Below are positions 20,608 through 31,734 of a stretch of DNA of 64,000 nt, in pieces. The notes below the pieces were generated by a model that worked only from the letters and a program-made list of their open reading frames with translations, was not told the origin of the DNA and did no database searches. This stretch comes from Gautieria morchelliformis. Lineage: Eukaryota > Basidiomycota > Agaricomycetes > Gomphales > Gomphaceae. How positions within the stretch are numbered: position 1 is the first letter of the stretch; every line of letters starts with the position of its first letter. The position numbers were made by a program, and so were the translations under genes. The DNA lies in the NCBI GenBank assembly GCA_015179125.1, contig WHVA01000229.1, positions 1-64,000 of the forward strand, written 5' to 3'.

Positions 20608-22880
20608 CTACTCACCGGAGGCGATATTCCCAGCCAGCTCTACATCTCCAGGACATCCAGTTGTGCGAGGAAACTCATCCAACTCTATCCCAGCTGATCC
20701 AGCGTCTTCATGTGACTGCTGGCCTTCCTGATCAGCCACATTGTCCTCCAAATTCTCAGCATTAAAATCCTCCCGGCTCAAGTGAGGGTTCCCAAATTCA
20801 GCCACTATAGCATTGTGAACACTTTGTCTGGCTGCTTGGAAGCTGGAAAATGAAAGAGAGGGTAATGAGGGGCTGTTAAGTCGACTGTGTCTCTCTTTGA
20901 GAGTTAGGTGAAAGCGGCAGATGATAATTACTGATAAGCTGGTTATGCCCTGTTAGTACAGTCATGTCTTTCTTGTTAAATTGGTAAGAAGGTACCTGTT
21001 CTGAAGGTCGCCTAAGATGACTTGAAGGCTTGGCTTTATGCCATAAAGAAGCTGAAGTTAACCATTTTAATATCATGATCAATGTATTACATACCCTCAA
21101 TACCTGAAATGTAAAAGAAGACTGAGTAAGCGCTCAAAGCTCAATGGCATTATAAGTAACAATACCTCAGTTGTGACAGCATTAGCCAAAGTAATTGTAA
21201 GCACAAATCTAAACATGAATCAACCTATGCAATATCAGAGGAATAATGTTCCATACCCATATCTGACAAAGCCTTACCTGTAGATTAGTGATATGTTCCT
21301 ATATATAAGCAATATGTTGTATGCTTACCTTGGTAAATCACTAGACTAGGGAGAGATTTCCTATCCCAAATCTCACCTTTCTGCCAAAGCCTCATGGTTT
21401 GAATTGAGCTCAGAATGGTTACTATCACAACTCCAGTGTCCAAAAGGATTACAGCAACATTGTCCATGGTGTCCACTGCCAAAGGTATTCAGAGACAAAT
21501 TGGGCAAATACAGACCCCTAGATCTTACACCTGAAGAACTTTTTAGTATAAATCTAAGCAGAAAGTCCTAGTCAGTACTGACAAGGTTATTGTATTCAAT
21601 TGTGAACTAGTGGGATTGCAGTTGTCCAAAACAGACACATACTATATGCAGTGAAATGAATTTATGCTATCCATACAAAGTGTGCACAGGGACATACCAC
21701 TCCACTGATAATAGCACCAAGCATAAGCAACCCAAGAACACCCTGTTGGGTGCATTGATGCTCCTGCACCAAAATCAAGCATAATATATCCAATTTGTTG
21801 TGTGCTTTCTCAATTTCTTCTCATGTTGTTCTTGTATCATGCATCCATTTCTCTGGTTATTTTCGAAATTTTCCACTCACTCCCTATCTCCCCATTTCAT
21901 CTTGTTATTCCTACTTTCACAAGCGGCTGCACCCAGCGGAGTCTGAAATGACTTCGACGCGCGAGCTCTTGGGCGCTAAAGGGCCGGGTAGTAGTACATG
22001 CGCAGTGAAACAGTTTCCCCCTCTCTCAGTGACAACTAAATTCACTGAGAGAGGCAAGTAAATTAGTCTAGCATTCTTTCGATTTATTAACCTAGAAATC
22101 CTCTGTAGTGAATTGTTTTCTAGGTAGTGTATAATATATTTACAGTGACAACTAAATTCACTGAGAGAGTGAATTGTTTTCTAGTCTATTCTTTTGAGCA
22201 ACAAGTCCATACCTACTGCCTATAATTCCTGTCCTCTACACACCCAAAACTCTTTGATTCTGCATGGAAATAGCATAGGTGCGAGCTAGCAGAAGGCCTA
22301 TATAATAAAATCTGTTGATCCTTCTGCCTGAGAAATATATGCATATAATCACTCACCCTGTACACAAAGCAGAGAAAGAATTTCTAAAGCATCACCTAGG
22401 TGAATTAGATTATTACACTTCCTTTGAAGATATGAGTCTCTAGGTTGCTCCTTCATAAAGAATGCAAGTCATACTAGATGCTCAGTTCAATCAGTATGGG
22501 TGTTACACATGAGAACATTGTCATAATATACCTCAAGGGACAGAGTAGATATATCCACATATATGGCAACAAGAGCAACAACAATGGCATGTAACGAGCG
22601 GATAAATAGAGAATGGTGCCAATTTGGACGGTCTTGCACCAAATGTGCTTGATCTCAGAAGGCAGCGTGAGAAGAGTGTCATAGATGAGCAGTGCTGCAT
22701 AACAAGCTATGGAAATTGTAGACTTAGATAGGGGATATGTACGCATACCAAGCGCTGCGACGAAGGTAGAGTTGAGCGTAAAGCTAGTTCAGGTAAGTCC
22801 TTCTGCATCTCACTCAGTGTGGTAAGTACGTACCTGTCTGATAGCGTCTGGATTTCAGCCGAGGGGTCCGCCTGAGACAT
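20608..22880 (-). pseudogene. DUF6533-like membrane protein, unit 2 copy, LTR-disrupted
   Basis: Same exon order as the other copies. It starts with ATG at 22880; exon 2 reads SFTLNSTFVAALA with the first codon split by the intron; exon 3 carries YDTLLTLPSEIKHIW and ARYMPLLLLLLPYMW. The third intron is in phase as in unit 4. The exon with LLLARTYAISMQNQRVLGV is cut by the solo LTR at 21744-22240. Downstream exons (FDTGVVIVTILSSIQTMRLW) and the acidic tail (20608-20820) remain open. The tail stops 12 residues earlier than in unit 4. Disrupted by the insertion; otherwise one of the better preserved copies. Confidence 0.7.
21744..22240. mobile_element. Solo LTR, Copia-like, in unit 2 exon
   Basis: It starts TGTTGGGTGC, ends CCTCTACA and is flanked by CACCC on both sides (21739-21743 and 22241-22245). 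Unit 3 has the empty site (AAGAATACCCAAAACTC). It contains a perfect 12-bp inverted repeat, CTCTCTCAGTGA (22021-22032) and TCACTGAGAGAG (22042-22053), and a second nearby copy of CAGTGACAACTAAATTCACTG. The final 240 bp recur at 58577-58809. Confidence 0.85.
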
Positions 22881-23466
22881 GATATAAGAACGAAAGACTG
22901 AGACGAGGGACTAAGTTGTGCGTAGCGATGTGGGCTTGGAGTAGCAGATCGCATAAGGTGCATATATAAGATTCTCGCCATGGGTACTACCAGGTCAACC
23001 GATATTCAGAACATTCCGTCAGTGCGAAGCATGGCACAATTTGCAAGGTCGGCGGGTCTGATAGAAGAACCTCATGTGAAAAGAATGAATACAAGGTCGA
23101 ACCATCGGATACAGTGATCCGCTCGGACGAGTAATTGAGCCTTGGGTTCTTGCCAGGAACTGGTTATTATATCCGCGGAATGGTCTCGAAAATGCATATA
23201 AAACTTGACGTCATGTAAGCGCACTTGGCACTCATTGACGACTCCAAGTGCGGTGTCAGCATAACGACACATGAAAATCAACTGCAACAACGCTCACTGA
23301 TGGCTATTAAGATGAAGCCGATCCGGTGTTACTTATAAAGATGGGCACACGAGAAAGCAAGATGATATGAGACATCTCCGCTGTCCAGCTCACTCGCCAG
23401 AGTTTGCATGTGTCGGTGATTCTAAAGCGACGTCGGATGATCTCTGCAGGCATACTAGCTCGTGTC

Positions 23467-23688
23467 TGTGGAACGAAGGAGATATAATAATCTGATATTC
23501 TACGATCTATACAAGATCATCTGTCCTTATATACTAAATACGATGTTCCTATATTACCAATCCTTCGAGCTGATTCTGTGCCGATGCCATACCGGTGTAC
23601 CAGCATCCGGGGTCGAGAACGATCTCGAACCTCTGGCTAAGTGCGTGCCGGCTCTGCCTCGGCCGTGTCATCGTCCCGATTACTAACA
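23467..23688 (-). repeat. Copia-C 3' LTR
   Basis: TGTGGAACGAAGG...ATTACTAACA on the plus strand, with TG...CA ends. It holds the last codons and stop of the polyprotein. It has six differences from the 5' LTR. Confidence 0.95.
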
Positions 23689-26600
23689 CTCCCCCTCAGC
23701 GAGAAGTCCCTTCGGCAAAATCCTAATTTTCCTAATAGATACCTATGTTGGTGCAAGTCTAGTCCCTTTGTAAATATGTCCGCTACGTTCTCCTTCGTCG
23801 GTACGTATGTAAGTGATGCCTCGTGGGAGGCCACTTTCTCACGGATGAAATGGTATGCGACATTGATGTGTTTGGTACGCGCATGGTACGTTGCGTCATG
23901 CGATAGTGTAATGGCGCCTAGATTGTCTGATCGAAGTGACGTGGGCTGGGTTTGATCGATTCCTAGTTCCTCGATAAAACGCCTCAGCCAGATTAATTGC
24001 TTGGCGCCCTCGGTAAGTGCCATGTATTCGGCCTCCGTGGTAGATAGCGCGATCGTTCGCTGCTTCTTCAAGCTCCATGCAATGGTTCCTCCTCCTAGTA
24101 TAGCTACATAGCCGCTAATAGACAGTGCGTCGTTTCTATTATCATAGTCCGAGTCAACGAATATTTCGAGGTCGAGACCAGTGTCTCGTCGGAAGGTTAT
24201 GCCGTCGTCACATGACCCCTTGAGGTACCTGAGCGCGTGCTTGATCGCCGTCCAGTGCTCGGCTCCGTAAGTAGTAGTGAATTGGCTCAGATGTTGTACG
24301 GTAAAGGCCAAATCAGGTCGTGTGCTGAGTGCTGCATACATTAGTGATCCGATCTCTTTGGCATAGGGTACTTCGGCAGTTGGACCTGTCGAGTCCATGG
24401 GTGTCGTGAGTTTGATCATTTTATGCAGAGGTGTAGATACGGAATGTGCCGTAGCCATGTTGAATCGATCGAGTATAATGTCGATGTAATGTCCTTGAGA
24501 CATGATCAGTGTTCCCTCATCCCTATTCCTCTCAACTCTGATTCCCAAGATTGTCTTCATTTCTCCTAAATCTGTTAAAGGGAATTTTCCATGAAGCTCC
24601 CCCTTGAGCTTAATCATCCCTCCTTTGGAGTCAGCAAACAGTCCGAAGTCGTCCACATATACTGATATGACTTCGATTGAATCCTTATCTTGTCTGATGT
24701 AGACGCATTCATCGGCTGTACTTTGATGGAAGCCAAGATCAAGTAGTAATTTGTGTAAGCGCTGATGCCAAGCTCGTCCCGATTGTTTGAGTCCGTAGAG
24801 CGCTCTGTATATTCTTAGAACACGTCCAGATCCATCATCAAAGCCATCGGGCTGGCGCATGTAGATCTCCTCATCTATAGTTGAGTTGATATAGGCGCCT
24901 TTGACATCCATCATTTCGATTTCCCAATCAAGTGTGTTTGCGATGGCTAATAGAACACGTAGTGAATCGAATTTGACCACCGGTGAAGTAATTTCGTAGT
25001 AATCCATCCCTGGCCTCTGTGTGAATCCTTGGGCTACAACCCTTGCTTTATCCTTATCGAATTGTCCATCCGGTTGCGTTTTGACAGCGTATACCCATCG
25101 GCAACCGATAGCTACTCGTCCGGGTGGTAGTTCTGTTAACTCCCATGTTCCTAATGTTTTGTGTTGGTCCATCTCAATTTCCATCGCTTTCTCCCAGATC
25201 GGTGCATCATCACGTGATACCACCGCTCTGTAATTCTCAGGTTCAGTGACGATTTCTTTCGTTATGTAAACCTGCTCGGTGCGTCCTGAATTATTCAGTT
25301 TATGGTAATCCGGTCTTTGGGTGATACGCGCGCTCCATCGGATCTCTGGAGCTGGCGCTTGTTCAGGTGGATCAGGGATGGGCGTTGTCTGGGGTGATGA
25401 CGTCTGTGGGGTAGATATGATCGGGTCCGGCACATGCTCGCACGGTGAGTGCTCCCCCTCGAGCGGTGCCGTGTCGTCATCGTCGTTATCTGGGATAGGG
25501 TAGAGTCGGTTGTCATTTTCGTCAAATGTAATGTTTCTAGATACTTGAACGTGCTTTGAGGCTTTATTGTAGTACCTCCAGGCCTTTGCATGTTCAGCTA
25601 CTCCGACAAATATATGTTCTTCTGCCTTTGGATCAAGTTTGGCTCGACGTTGATCCGGCACCATAACCCAGCAATTTGTCCCGAATTCCTCTAGACGTGC
25701 TATGTTCGGCTTCTTGCCGAATAGTGCCTGGAACAGCGTTGTGTCATCTCCAAGCGCTCGCGTGGGTGATCGATTTTTGATATAACACGCGTAAGCCATG
25801 GCCTCGGGCCAGAGTATTTTTGGCAGGTTCTTGGCAAATATCATTGCACGTGCGTGCTCGAGTAAGGTCCGGTTGAGTCGTTCAGCGATTCCATTCTGGG
25901 CTGGGGAGTATGGAGCTGTGGTCTCCATGATAATTCCATATTTTGCACAAAATTCCTTGAAATTTTTATTGACATATTCCCCTCCATTATCCGAGCGAAA
26001 CCTCTTCAGTTTCTGACCTGTTTGGGTCTCGAGGAATGCCTTGTACGTTTCGAAGTGTTTGAGCGCTTCATCTTTGGTGCTCCCAAAATAGATTACGGTG
26101 TACCTCGATTTGATGTCCGTGAAAGAATAAAAGTATTTCTCACGCGATGGTCCCTCGGTCTGGGCAGGTCCCCATACATCGGATACTGTTAGGTCACCGA
26201 CCTGTTCTACAGTGTCCTCAGCTCTTTTGGGGAATGGCTCCACATGCCGTTTGCCTTGTATGCATGCCTTGCACTGGCTCGGCTCGTTTGACTCGTCGAT
26301 CTCAAGTCCGGTAACTAGATCGTTAGATTTCAACATTTTAATTGAGTTTATGTTGACGTGCCCGAGTATCCTGTGCCATTTGTCCCATGACCGTCCTCTT
26401 GCCGCTGCGGCAAAGTCCCGTGCCTCGACTGATCGAGTGACCTGTGCCTTCATACAGAACAGCCGCCCGCGCTTCTGTCCCTGTGCGAAGGTAACTCCGG
26501 CGCGCGTTTTGAATTCGACGCCGGTGCTTGAAAATGTGGCTGTGTTACCTTTATCAGTTAGACACCCTACACTGATAAGGTTGTTCGGCGCATCTGGTGC

Positions 26601-27659
26601 GTGTTTGACGTCACGTAGCTCGATCGTGTTCGTCTTGGCGCCGATCTTGAATTCCATGTATATAGTGCCTCGGCCTTGTGTATGTAGTACCGCACCAGGT
26701 GAAATTCCTTCGATTTCCGATGGTTCCTCGGCATAGCTAGCGAAATCATTTCGGCTTCGAGCTATATGTGTTGTTGCCGCTGAATAGGCTAGCCAGTCGG
26801 ATGCAGATATAGCACTGTATGCTACCTCCTTAGATACAAATGCGAAATCCTTTTCTTCTGCTTGTTTAGCTGTTTCTTTGTTTCCTGATTTGAACCACTT
26901 TGGTGCTTGGCCTTCCTTGCCGCCACCTTTCGCCCAGCAATCCTTCACGTAATGACCCTTCTTGCCGCAATTTCGGCATTTTCCCTTTGTTGCTCCTGAG
27001 TCATCTTTCTTGGGCCTGTGATGTTGTTGCGCCTTAAGCGCCGTCTGCCATGCCGATCCAGCTTTCCGTGCTCGATCCTCATCGAGGACCCGAGCTATTA
27101 ATATATCAGCTGTTGTCCCGGCTCCACTGGCGTTTACTGCCGTAATAAACGCCGACCAAGAATCTGGTAATGACGTCAGCAACGTGTTCGAGAACTCGGT
27201 GTCACTGATGTAATGCCCCCGCGCATTCAGTTCCTGTTGAATGCCGCGGAGCTTGCGTACGTGCTCCTCCATGTTCGCGCCGTCCTTGGCAAGCGTCCAG
27301 AAGAAATCTCTTCGGAGATTTACAATCCCCACTGCTCCCTTAGATTCGAATATAGCTTGTAGACTAGTCCATACAGCAAATGCTGACATCGTCTGATTGA
27401 TGTAAACTAGTTGTTCATCGGCAACTCTGAGGCAAATTTCTTTTCTAGCCTTCTTGTCCTTTCTTCTCCAATCGTCGATCTCCTGCTGCTCGGTCGCAGT
27501 GACGTTGTCGGCATCTGCCGGTCTCGGTTCCGTCTCCCTGCCGATAGCCATGTCCCACAGATCTAAGTCATCGAGTATCCACTCGAGCCGCTGGCGCCAC
27601 GCCGCGTAATTATCCCCATTCAAGGGGTCGATCTTGTACGTGTTGTTGCTACTCGACAT
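23637..27659 (-). CDS. Copia-C gag-pol polyprotein (uninterrupted)
   Basis: The 1340-residue polyprotein supplies capsid, protease, integrase and reverse transcriptase. Gag of UBN2 type comes first, then a zinc knuckle CRNCGKKGHYVKDC (about residue 235). The protease region near residue 290 reads WLAYSAATTHI, where the family has a DSG triad: the catalytic Asp is Tyr and the Gly is Ala. Integrase follows with the His/Cys finger (WHRILGH...CKACIQGK) and the D-D-E residues in VSDVWGP, FRSDNGGEY and QNGIAERLN. RT has YVDD (about residue 1000). RNase H ends with STTEAEYMAL and the tail RTKHINVAYHFIREKV. Length is normal for the family. Start ATG lies 80 bp inside the 5' LTR. All is intact except the protease centre. 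Confidence 0.95.
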   Translation of the reverse strand: MSSSNNTYKIDPLNGDNYAAWRQRLEWILDDLDLWDMAIGRETEPRPADADNVTATEQQEIDDWRRKDKKARKEICLRVADEQLVYINQTMSAFAVWTSLQAIFESKGAVGIVNLRRDFFWTLAKDGANMEEHVRKLRGIQQELNARGHYISDTEFSNTLLTSLPDSWSAFITAVNASGAGTTADILIARVLDEDRARKAGSAWQTALKAQQHHRPKKDDSGATKGKCRNCGKKGHYVKDCWAKGGGKEGQAPKWFKSGNKETAKQAEEKDFAFVSKEVAYSAISASDWLAYSAATTHIARSRNDFASYAEEPSEIEGISPGAVLHTQGRGTIYMEFKIGAKTNTIELRDVKHAPDAPNNLISVGCLTDKGNTATFSSTGVEFKTRAGVTFAQGQKRGRLFCMKAQVTRSVEARDFAAAARGRSWDKWHRILGHVNINSIKMLKSNDLVTGLEIDESNEPSQCKACIQGKRHVEPFPKRAEDTVEQVGDLTVSDVWGPAQTEGPSREKYFYSFTDIKSRYTVIYFGSTKDEALKHFETYKAFLETQTGQKLKRFRSDNGGEYVNKNFKEFCAKYGIIMETTAPYSPAQNGIAERLNRTLLEHARAMIFAKNLPKILWPEAMAYACYIKNRSPTRALGDDTTLFQALFGKKPNIARLEEFGTNCWVMVPDQRRAKLDPKAEEHIFVGVAEHAKAWRYYNKASKHVQVSRNITFDENDNRLYPIPDNDDDDTAPLEGEHSPCEHVPDPIISTPQTSSPQTTPIPDPPEQAPAPEIRWSARITQRPDYHKLNNSGRTEQVYITKEIVTEPENYRAVVSRDDAPIWEKAMEIEMDQHKTLGTWELTELPPGRVAIGCRWVYAVKTQPDGQFDKDKARVVAQGFTQRPGMDYYEITSPVVKFDSLRVLLAIANTLDWEIEMMDVKGAYINSTIDEEIYMRQPDGFDDGSGRVLRIYRALYGLKQSGRAWHQRLHKLLLDLGFHQSTADECVYIRQDKDSIEVISVYVDDFGLFADSKGGMIKLKGELHGKFPLTDLGEMKTILGIRVERNRDEGTLIMSQGHYIDIILDRFNMATAHSVSTPLHKMIKLTTPMDSTGPTAEVPYAKEIGSLMYAALSTRPDLAFTVQHLSQFTTTYGAEHWTAIKHALRYLKGSCDDGITFRRDTGLDLEIFVDSDYDNRNDALSISGYVAILGGGTIAWSLKKQRTIALSTTEAEYMALTEGAKQLIWLRRFIEELGIDQTQPTSLRSDNLGAITLSHDATYHARTKHINVAYHFIREKVASHEASLTYVPTKENVADIFTKGLDLHQHRYLLGKLGFCRRDFSLRGSVSNRDDDTAEAEPART

Positions 27660-27726
27660 CGTCGATTGGTATTGAGTTGTTGGAGTATAGAGCGTAGTTA
27701 GATTTGTAGTAGTTTAGTTATGCGCG

Positions 27727-27738
27727 GGGCCCATAACC
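27727..27738 (-). other. Copia-C primer-binding site (half-tRNA-iMet)
   Basis: On the minus strand GGTTATGGGCCC abuts the 5' LTR. It pairs with GGGCUCAUAACC of the initiator tRNA anticodon arm with a single G-U wobble, as in elements that prime from a cleaved tRNA half. Confidence 0.65.
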
Positions 27739-27960
27739 TGTGGAACGAAGGAGATATAATAATCTGATATTCTACGATCTATACAAGATCATCTGTCCTT
27801 ATATACTAAATACGATGTTCCTATATTACCAATCCTTCGAGCTGATGCTGTGCCGATGCCATGCTGGTGTACCAGCATCCGGGGTCGAGAACGATCTCGG
27901 ACCTCCGGCTAAGTGCGTGCCGGCTCTGCCTCGGCCGTGTCATCGTCCCAATTACTAACA
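27739..27960 (-). repeat. Copia-C 5' LTR
   Basis: 222 bp, same ends as the 3' LTR, followed on the right by the GTGTC target duplication at 27961-27965. Confidence 0.95.
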
Positions 27961-28129
27961 GTGTCAATGTTGTTGGATATAGCGACAGCAGAAATTTCTC
28001 ATTTTGGCGGCATGTCCTGACGTGGGAAGAGGTCATATCAAGATACATCGAATTTCGACATGAAGCACAACGACATGGTAACCAGGATATTGTGCACTCA
28101 GTGTATCGGCTGTGACGGTGATGGTAGAG

Positions 28130-28345
28130 CTGTGCCCGGTGGCCCGGGAAAGCCCAGGGCGATCTGCAACGTGTTTGTTGTTTTATCTAGCATGCTATTA
28201 TTATAATGACGACAGTGCCACTAGCGAGAACAAATGGTATTGGACGTCTGGCAGTTTTTAATTCAGACCAGAAAAATGTGTAGCTGTCTGATGAAACCAT
28301 GTCAGCTCGCATGGAACACCGCTAACTGGTTGGCTCCAGAGTCAA
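28130..28345 (-). repeat. Repeat Y, partial copy upstream of unit 2
   Basis: The reverse complement shares ATATTTGACTCTGGAGCCAA and flanking words with 41800-42000 and, more distantly, 37070-37320. It is the upstream part of the DUF6533 unit. Confidence 0.6.
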
Positions 28346-28819
28346 ATATAGACAACGTTGCCCACATACACAGCACATCCCCAATTTCAAACACCGGATA
28401 CTGATAATCCCGAGCGAAGACAGGTCGTCGTGCGCGGATCAGGACATGGGTGCATGCTGAGCCCTGATGTAAAATGGCTCAACATGAAAAAATGTGACAA
28501 TGGTATGGTATGGCTATGCTGTTTCATGGCATTTACAAACTAACATAATTGGACATGTACTTCACACCAGATCAGTATCCCAGGCACATGCACGTGCACA
28601 TACTAAATGCATTTCATTTCCTGGGACTGTCCCTGCATATTCCTCAGGATGCAGTACTCGAAGCTGCACACAGTTCACTGACTCCCAGCAGAAAAGCACA
28701 AACAATATTTTCACCAAGAATAATAATAATAAAGTATGAACAAAGTCAAATTCAAAATGGCACAGAGTATATATGTATCTATGGGTTTCTGATGGTATGG
28801 GTTGGCCTGAGCGAGATGA

Positions 28820-29755
28820 TGTTAGAATAAATGGATAGCTATATCACACAGTATTCTAAGGTCTATACAATCGTCTAACTGAGCTAACATCTGGGAGACA
28901 TAATCCATGCACCAGTAGCAGTGCCTGCCCTGGAAAGCAGGCACTGGGCCCTGGTCAGAAGAAATATTGCTATGGGACTAATAGTCCCATACAGGGACAT
29001 CGGACACGATGGAGATTACAGTATACAGTCCTATCTATGGAAGTACTGAATAGCTACCTCAGGAGAGAGGTACAGAGATGGCAAATGCCTTGCCAAGGCT
29101 GCTGTAGGCACACAGCACAGGACACACAAAGATTCTTTTCTATTCTATTCCCCTGACCAGCTCCACTTATTACGAGCTATATGACATGTTGAAAGGGGCT
29201 TTGTACATTGCTCCAAGGTCCCAGCTTAGATACTTGTTAGTAGGACAAGTATCCCCATCATTGTTCCTGCTCCACAGCTGTATGCAGCCTGTGGAGCATT
29301 TCCACATTATCCTGACCCATTCTATCACTATCTTGAACACTGGTAGTCACTACTATTTTAGTATAAGTAGCTACCATAAATGTACGAACAAAACATCCAG
29401 AATATTATCCAGAACAATCCAGAATTGCTGTTTCACCTCCTGAAGTAACTGTAGACTTGTTTGATAGCTACAGAGCTCATTTCTTGATAGATTTCTCTAA
29501 TTCTTTGTTGAGAGTCTACTATAACTGGCTACACTATACTGTTCCAAAAGCGAAAGCTTCGGACCTCTTGTTCCTCTGTTCTCACCTGTTTCTTCCTCGA
29601 CTCGGTCACGTGACCTACATCAATCAGTGACGCACTCGCTCCACAGAGCTTAGTCAGCTCGCGCATATACCGTGCACAGGGGTGCACGAAGAGTCCCAAC
29701 TCCCTGAGTCATAAAATATATCTGTTCTGATATATCTGACATATTATTCCTAAAA
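28820..29755. mobile_element. Insertion with GATGA duplication, LTR-like
   Basis: Units 1 and 2 are continuous here, whereas unit 3 carries 936 extra bases flanked by GATGA (28815-28819 and 29756-29760). It starts TGTTAGAATAAATGG but ends CTAAAA, so an LTR identity is only suggested by the 5-bp duplication and the TG start. No coding frame is seen. Confidence 0.5.
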
Positions 29756-29937
29756 GATGATAGCCACATCTTCTATGGCAACCAATTTCCAACCACTGCA
29801 ATAGATTAAAATGGTAGCTTGATGTAAGTTGCTATGTGTCGCACTGCTAGGGGGTTTGTATTGGAATTGCAGGTATGATGCATTAGCTTTGATGCTGTCA
29901 TTAAGCCTCTGCCATTCTTCCAGATCCTACCAAACCA

Positions 29938-31734
29938 TTAACCAGTCCCTGAAAGAGACACTAACTGCTCACCAGAGGCGATCTGCCTGGCCATTTCTAC
30001 ATCTCCAGGACATCCAGTCATGTCAGGAAAATCATCCCACTCTATCCCAGCTGACCCAGCCCCTTCCGGTGACTGCTGGCCTTCCTGATCAGCCGCATTG
30101 TCCTCCAAATTCTCAGCATTAAAATCGTCCTGGCTCAAGTGAGGGTTCCCAAATTCAGCCACTATAGCATTGTGAACACTTTTTCTGGCTGCTTGGAAGC
30201 TGGTGAATGAAAGGGAGGGTAATGAGGGGCTGTTACGTCGACTGTGTCTCTCTTTGAGAGTTAGGTGGAACCGGCAGATGATAATTACTGATAAGCTGGT
30301 TATGCCCTGTTAGTACAATCATGTCTTTCTTCTTAAATTGGTGAGAAGATACCTGTTCTGAAGGTGGCCTAAGATGACTTGAAGGCTTGGCTTTATGCCA
30401 TAAAGCAGCTGAAGTTAGCCATTCTTTTATCATGATCAATGTATTACATACCCTCAGTACCTGAAATGCAAAAGAAGACTGGGTAAGCCCTCAAGGCTCA
30501 ATGGCCTTATAAGTAACAATACCACAGTTGTGACAGCATCAGCCAAACCAATTGTAAGCACAAATCTGAATATCAATCAACCTATGCAATATCGTAGGAA
30601 TAATGTTCCATACCCATATCTCACAAAGCCTTCCCTGTATATCAGTGATATGTTCACTATAAGCAATATGTTGTACGCTCACCTTGGTAAATCACTAGAC
30701 TAATGAGAGATTTCTTATCCCAAATCTCATCTTTCTGCCAAAGCCTCAGGGTTTGAATGGAGCTCAGAATAGTTACAATCACCACTCCAGTGTCAAAAAG
30801 GATTAAAGAAACATTGTCCATGGTGGCCACTGTCAAAGGTATTCAGAGACAAATTGGGCAAACACAGACCCCTAGATCTTACACCTGATGAATTTGTTAG
30901 TGTTAATCTAGGCTCAAAGTCCTAGTCAGTACTGACAAGGTTATTGTATTCAATTGTGAGCTAGTGGGATTGCAGTTGTCCAAACCAGACTCATACTACA
31001 TGCAGTGAAATGAATTTATGCTATTCATACAAAGTCTGCACAGGGACATACCACTACAGTGATAATAGCACCAAGCATAAGCAACCCAAGAATACCCAAA
31101 ACTCTTTGATTCTGAAGGGAAACAGCATATGTGCGAGCTAGCAGAAGGCCTAGATAATAAATGTGTTGATCCTTCTACCTGAGAAATATATGAATATAAT
31201 CACTCACCCTGTACTCCACAATCAGAAGAGAAACTTGCAAAGCATCAGCTAGGTGAATTAGAGTATTACATTTCCTTCAAACATATGAGTCTCTAGGTTG
31301 CTTCTTGCTAAAGAATGAAAGTCATACTAGATACTCCTTCCAATCAGTAAGGGTGTCACATATGACAGCATTGTCATAATATACCTCAATGGACATGTTA
31401 GATAAATTGCCATATATAGCAACAAGAAAAACAACCATGGGCAGGTAACGAGCGAATAAATAGAGAATGGTGCCAATTTGGACGGTCCTGCACCAAATGT
31501 GCTTGATCTCAGAAGGCAGTGTGAGAAGTGTGTCATAGGTGAGCAGTGCTGTATAACAAGCTATGGAAATTGTGGACTTAGATATGGGATATGTACGCAT
31601 ACCAAGCACTGCGAAGATGGTAGAGTTGACCGCAAAGCTAGTTCAGGTAAGCTCTTCTGTATCTTACACAATGTAGTAAGCACGTACCCGTCTGACAGCG
31701 CCTGGATTTCAGCCGAAGGGTCCTCCTGAGACAT
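29938..31734 (-). pseudogene. DUF6533-like membrane protein, unit 3 copy
   Basis: ATG at 31734 (MSQEDPSAEIQALSD), first intron GTACGTG...CTAG, exon 2 FAVNSTIFAVLA, exon 3 with YDTLLTLPSEIKHIW and LFARYLPMVVFLVAIYG. The third intron donor is changed (ATGTGAC instead of GTGTAAC), and an extra base sits before the ARTYA exon relative to units 1, 2 and 4, so normal splicing and frame are lost. Exons LLLARTYAVSLQNQRVLGI and VVIVTILSSIQTLRLW, and the acidic tail (29938-30180), remain readable. Probably inactive. Confidence 0.65.

Larger units (their letters stand above)
23467..27960 (-). mobile_element. Copia-C, full-length Ty1/copia retrotransposon
   Basis: Structurally complete: two 222-bp LTRs (23467-23688 and 27739-27960), a primer site next to the 5' LTR, one long gag-pol frame, a polypurine tract (CTGAGGGGGAG on the minus strand) next to the 3' LTR, and 5-bp target duplications GTGTC at 23462-23466 and 27961-27965. 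The LTRs differ at six positions by my count, five of them transitions, so the insertion is fairly young but not new. It lies in the upstream region of DUF6533 unit 2. Confidence 0.95.
20340..28350 (-). repeat. DUF6533 unit 2 with nested insertions
   Basis: Minus-strand copy of the unit. It runs from the 3' flank (20340) through the gene to the upstream region at 23461 and resumes at 27966-28350 beyond Copia-C. Removing Copia-C (23467-27960 plus one GTGTC) rejoins sequence collinear with unit 1 around 9640-9700. A solo LTR (21744-22240) is a second insertion. Confidence 0.85.
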
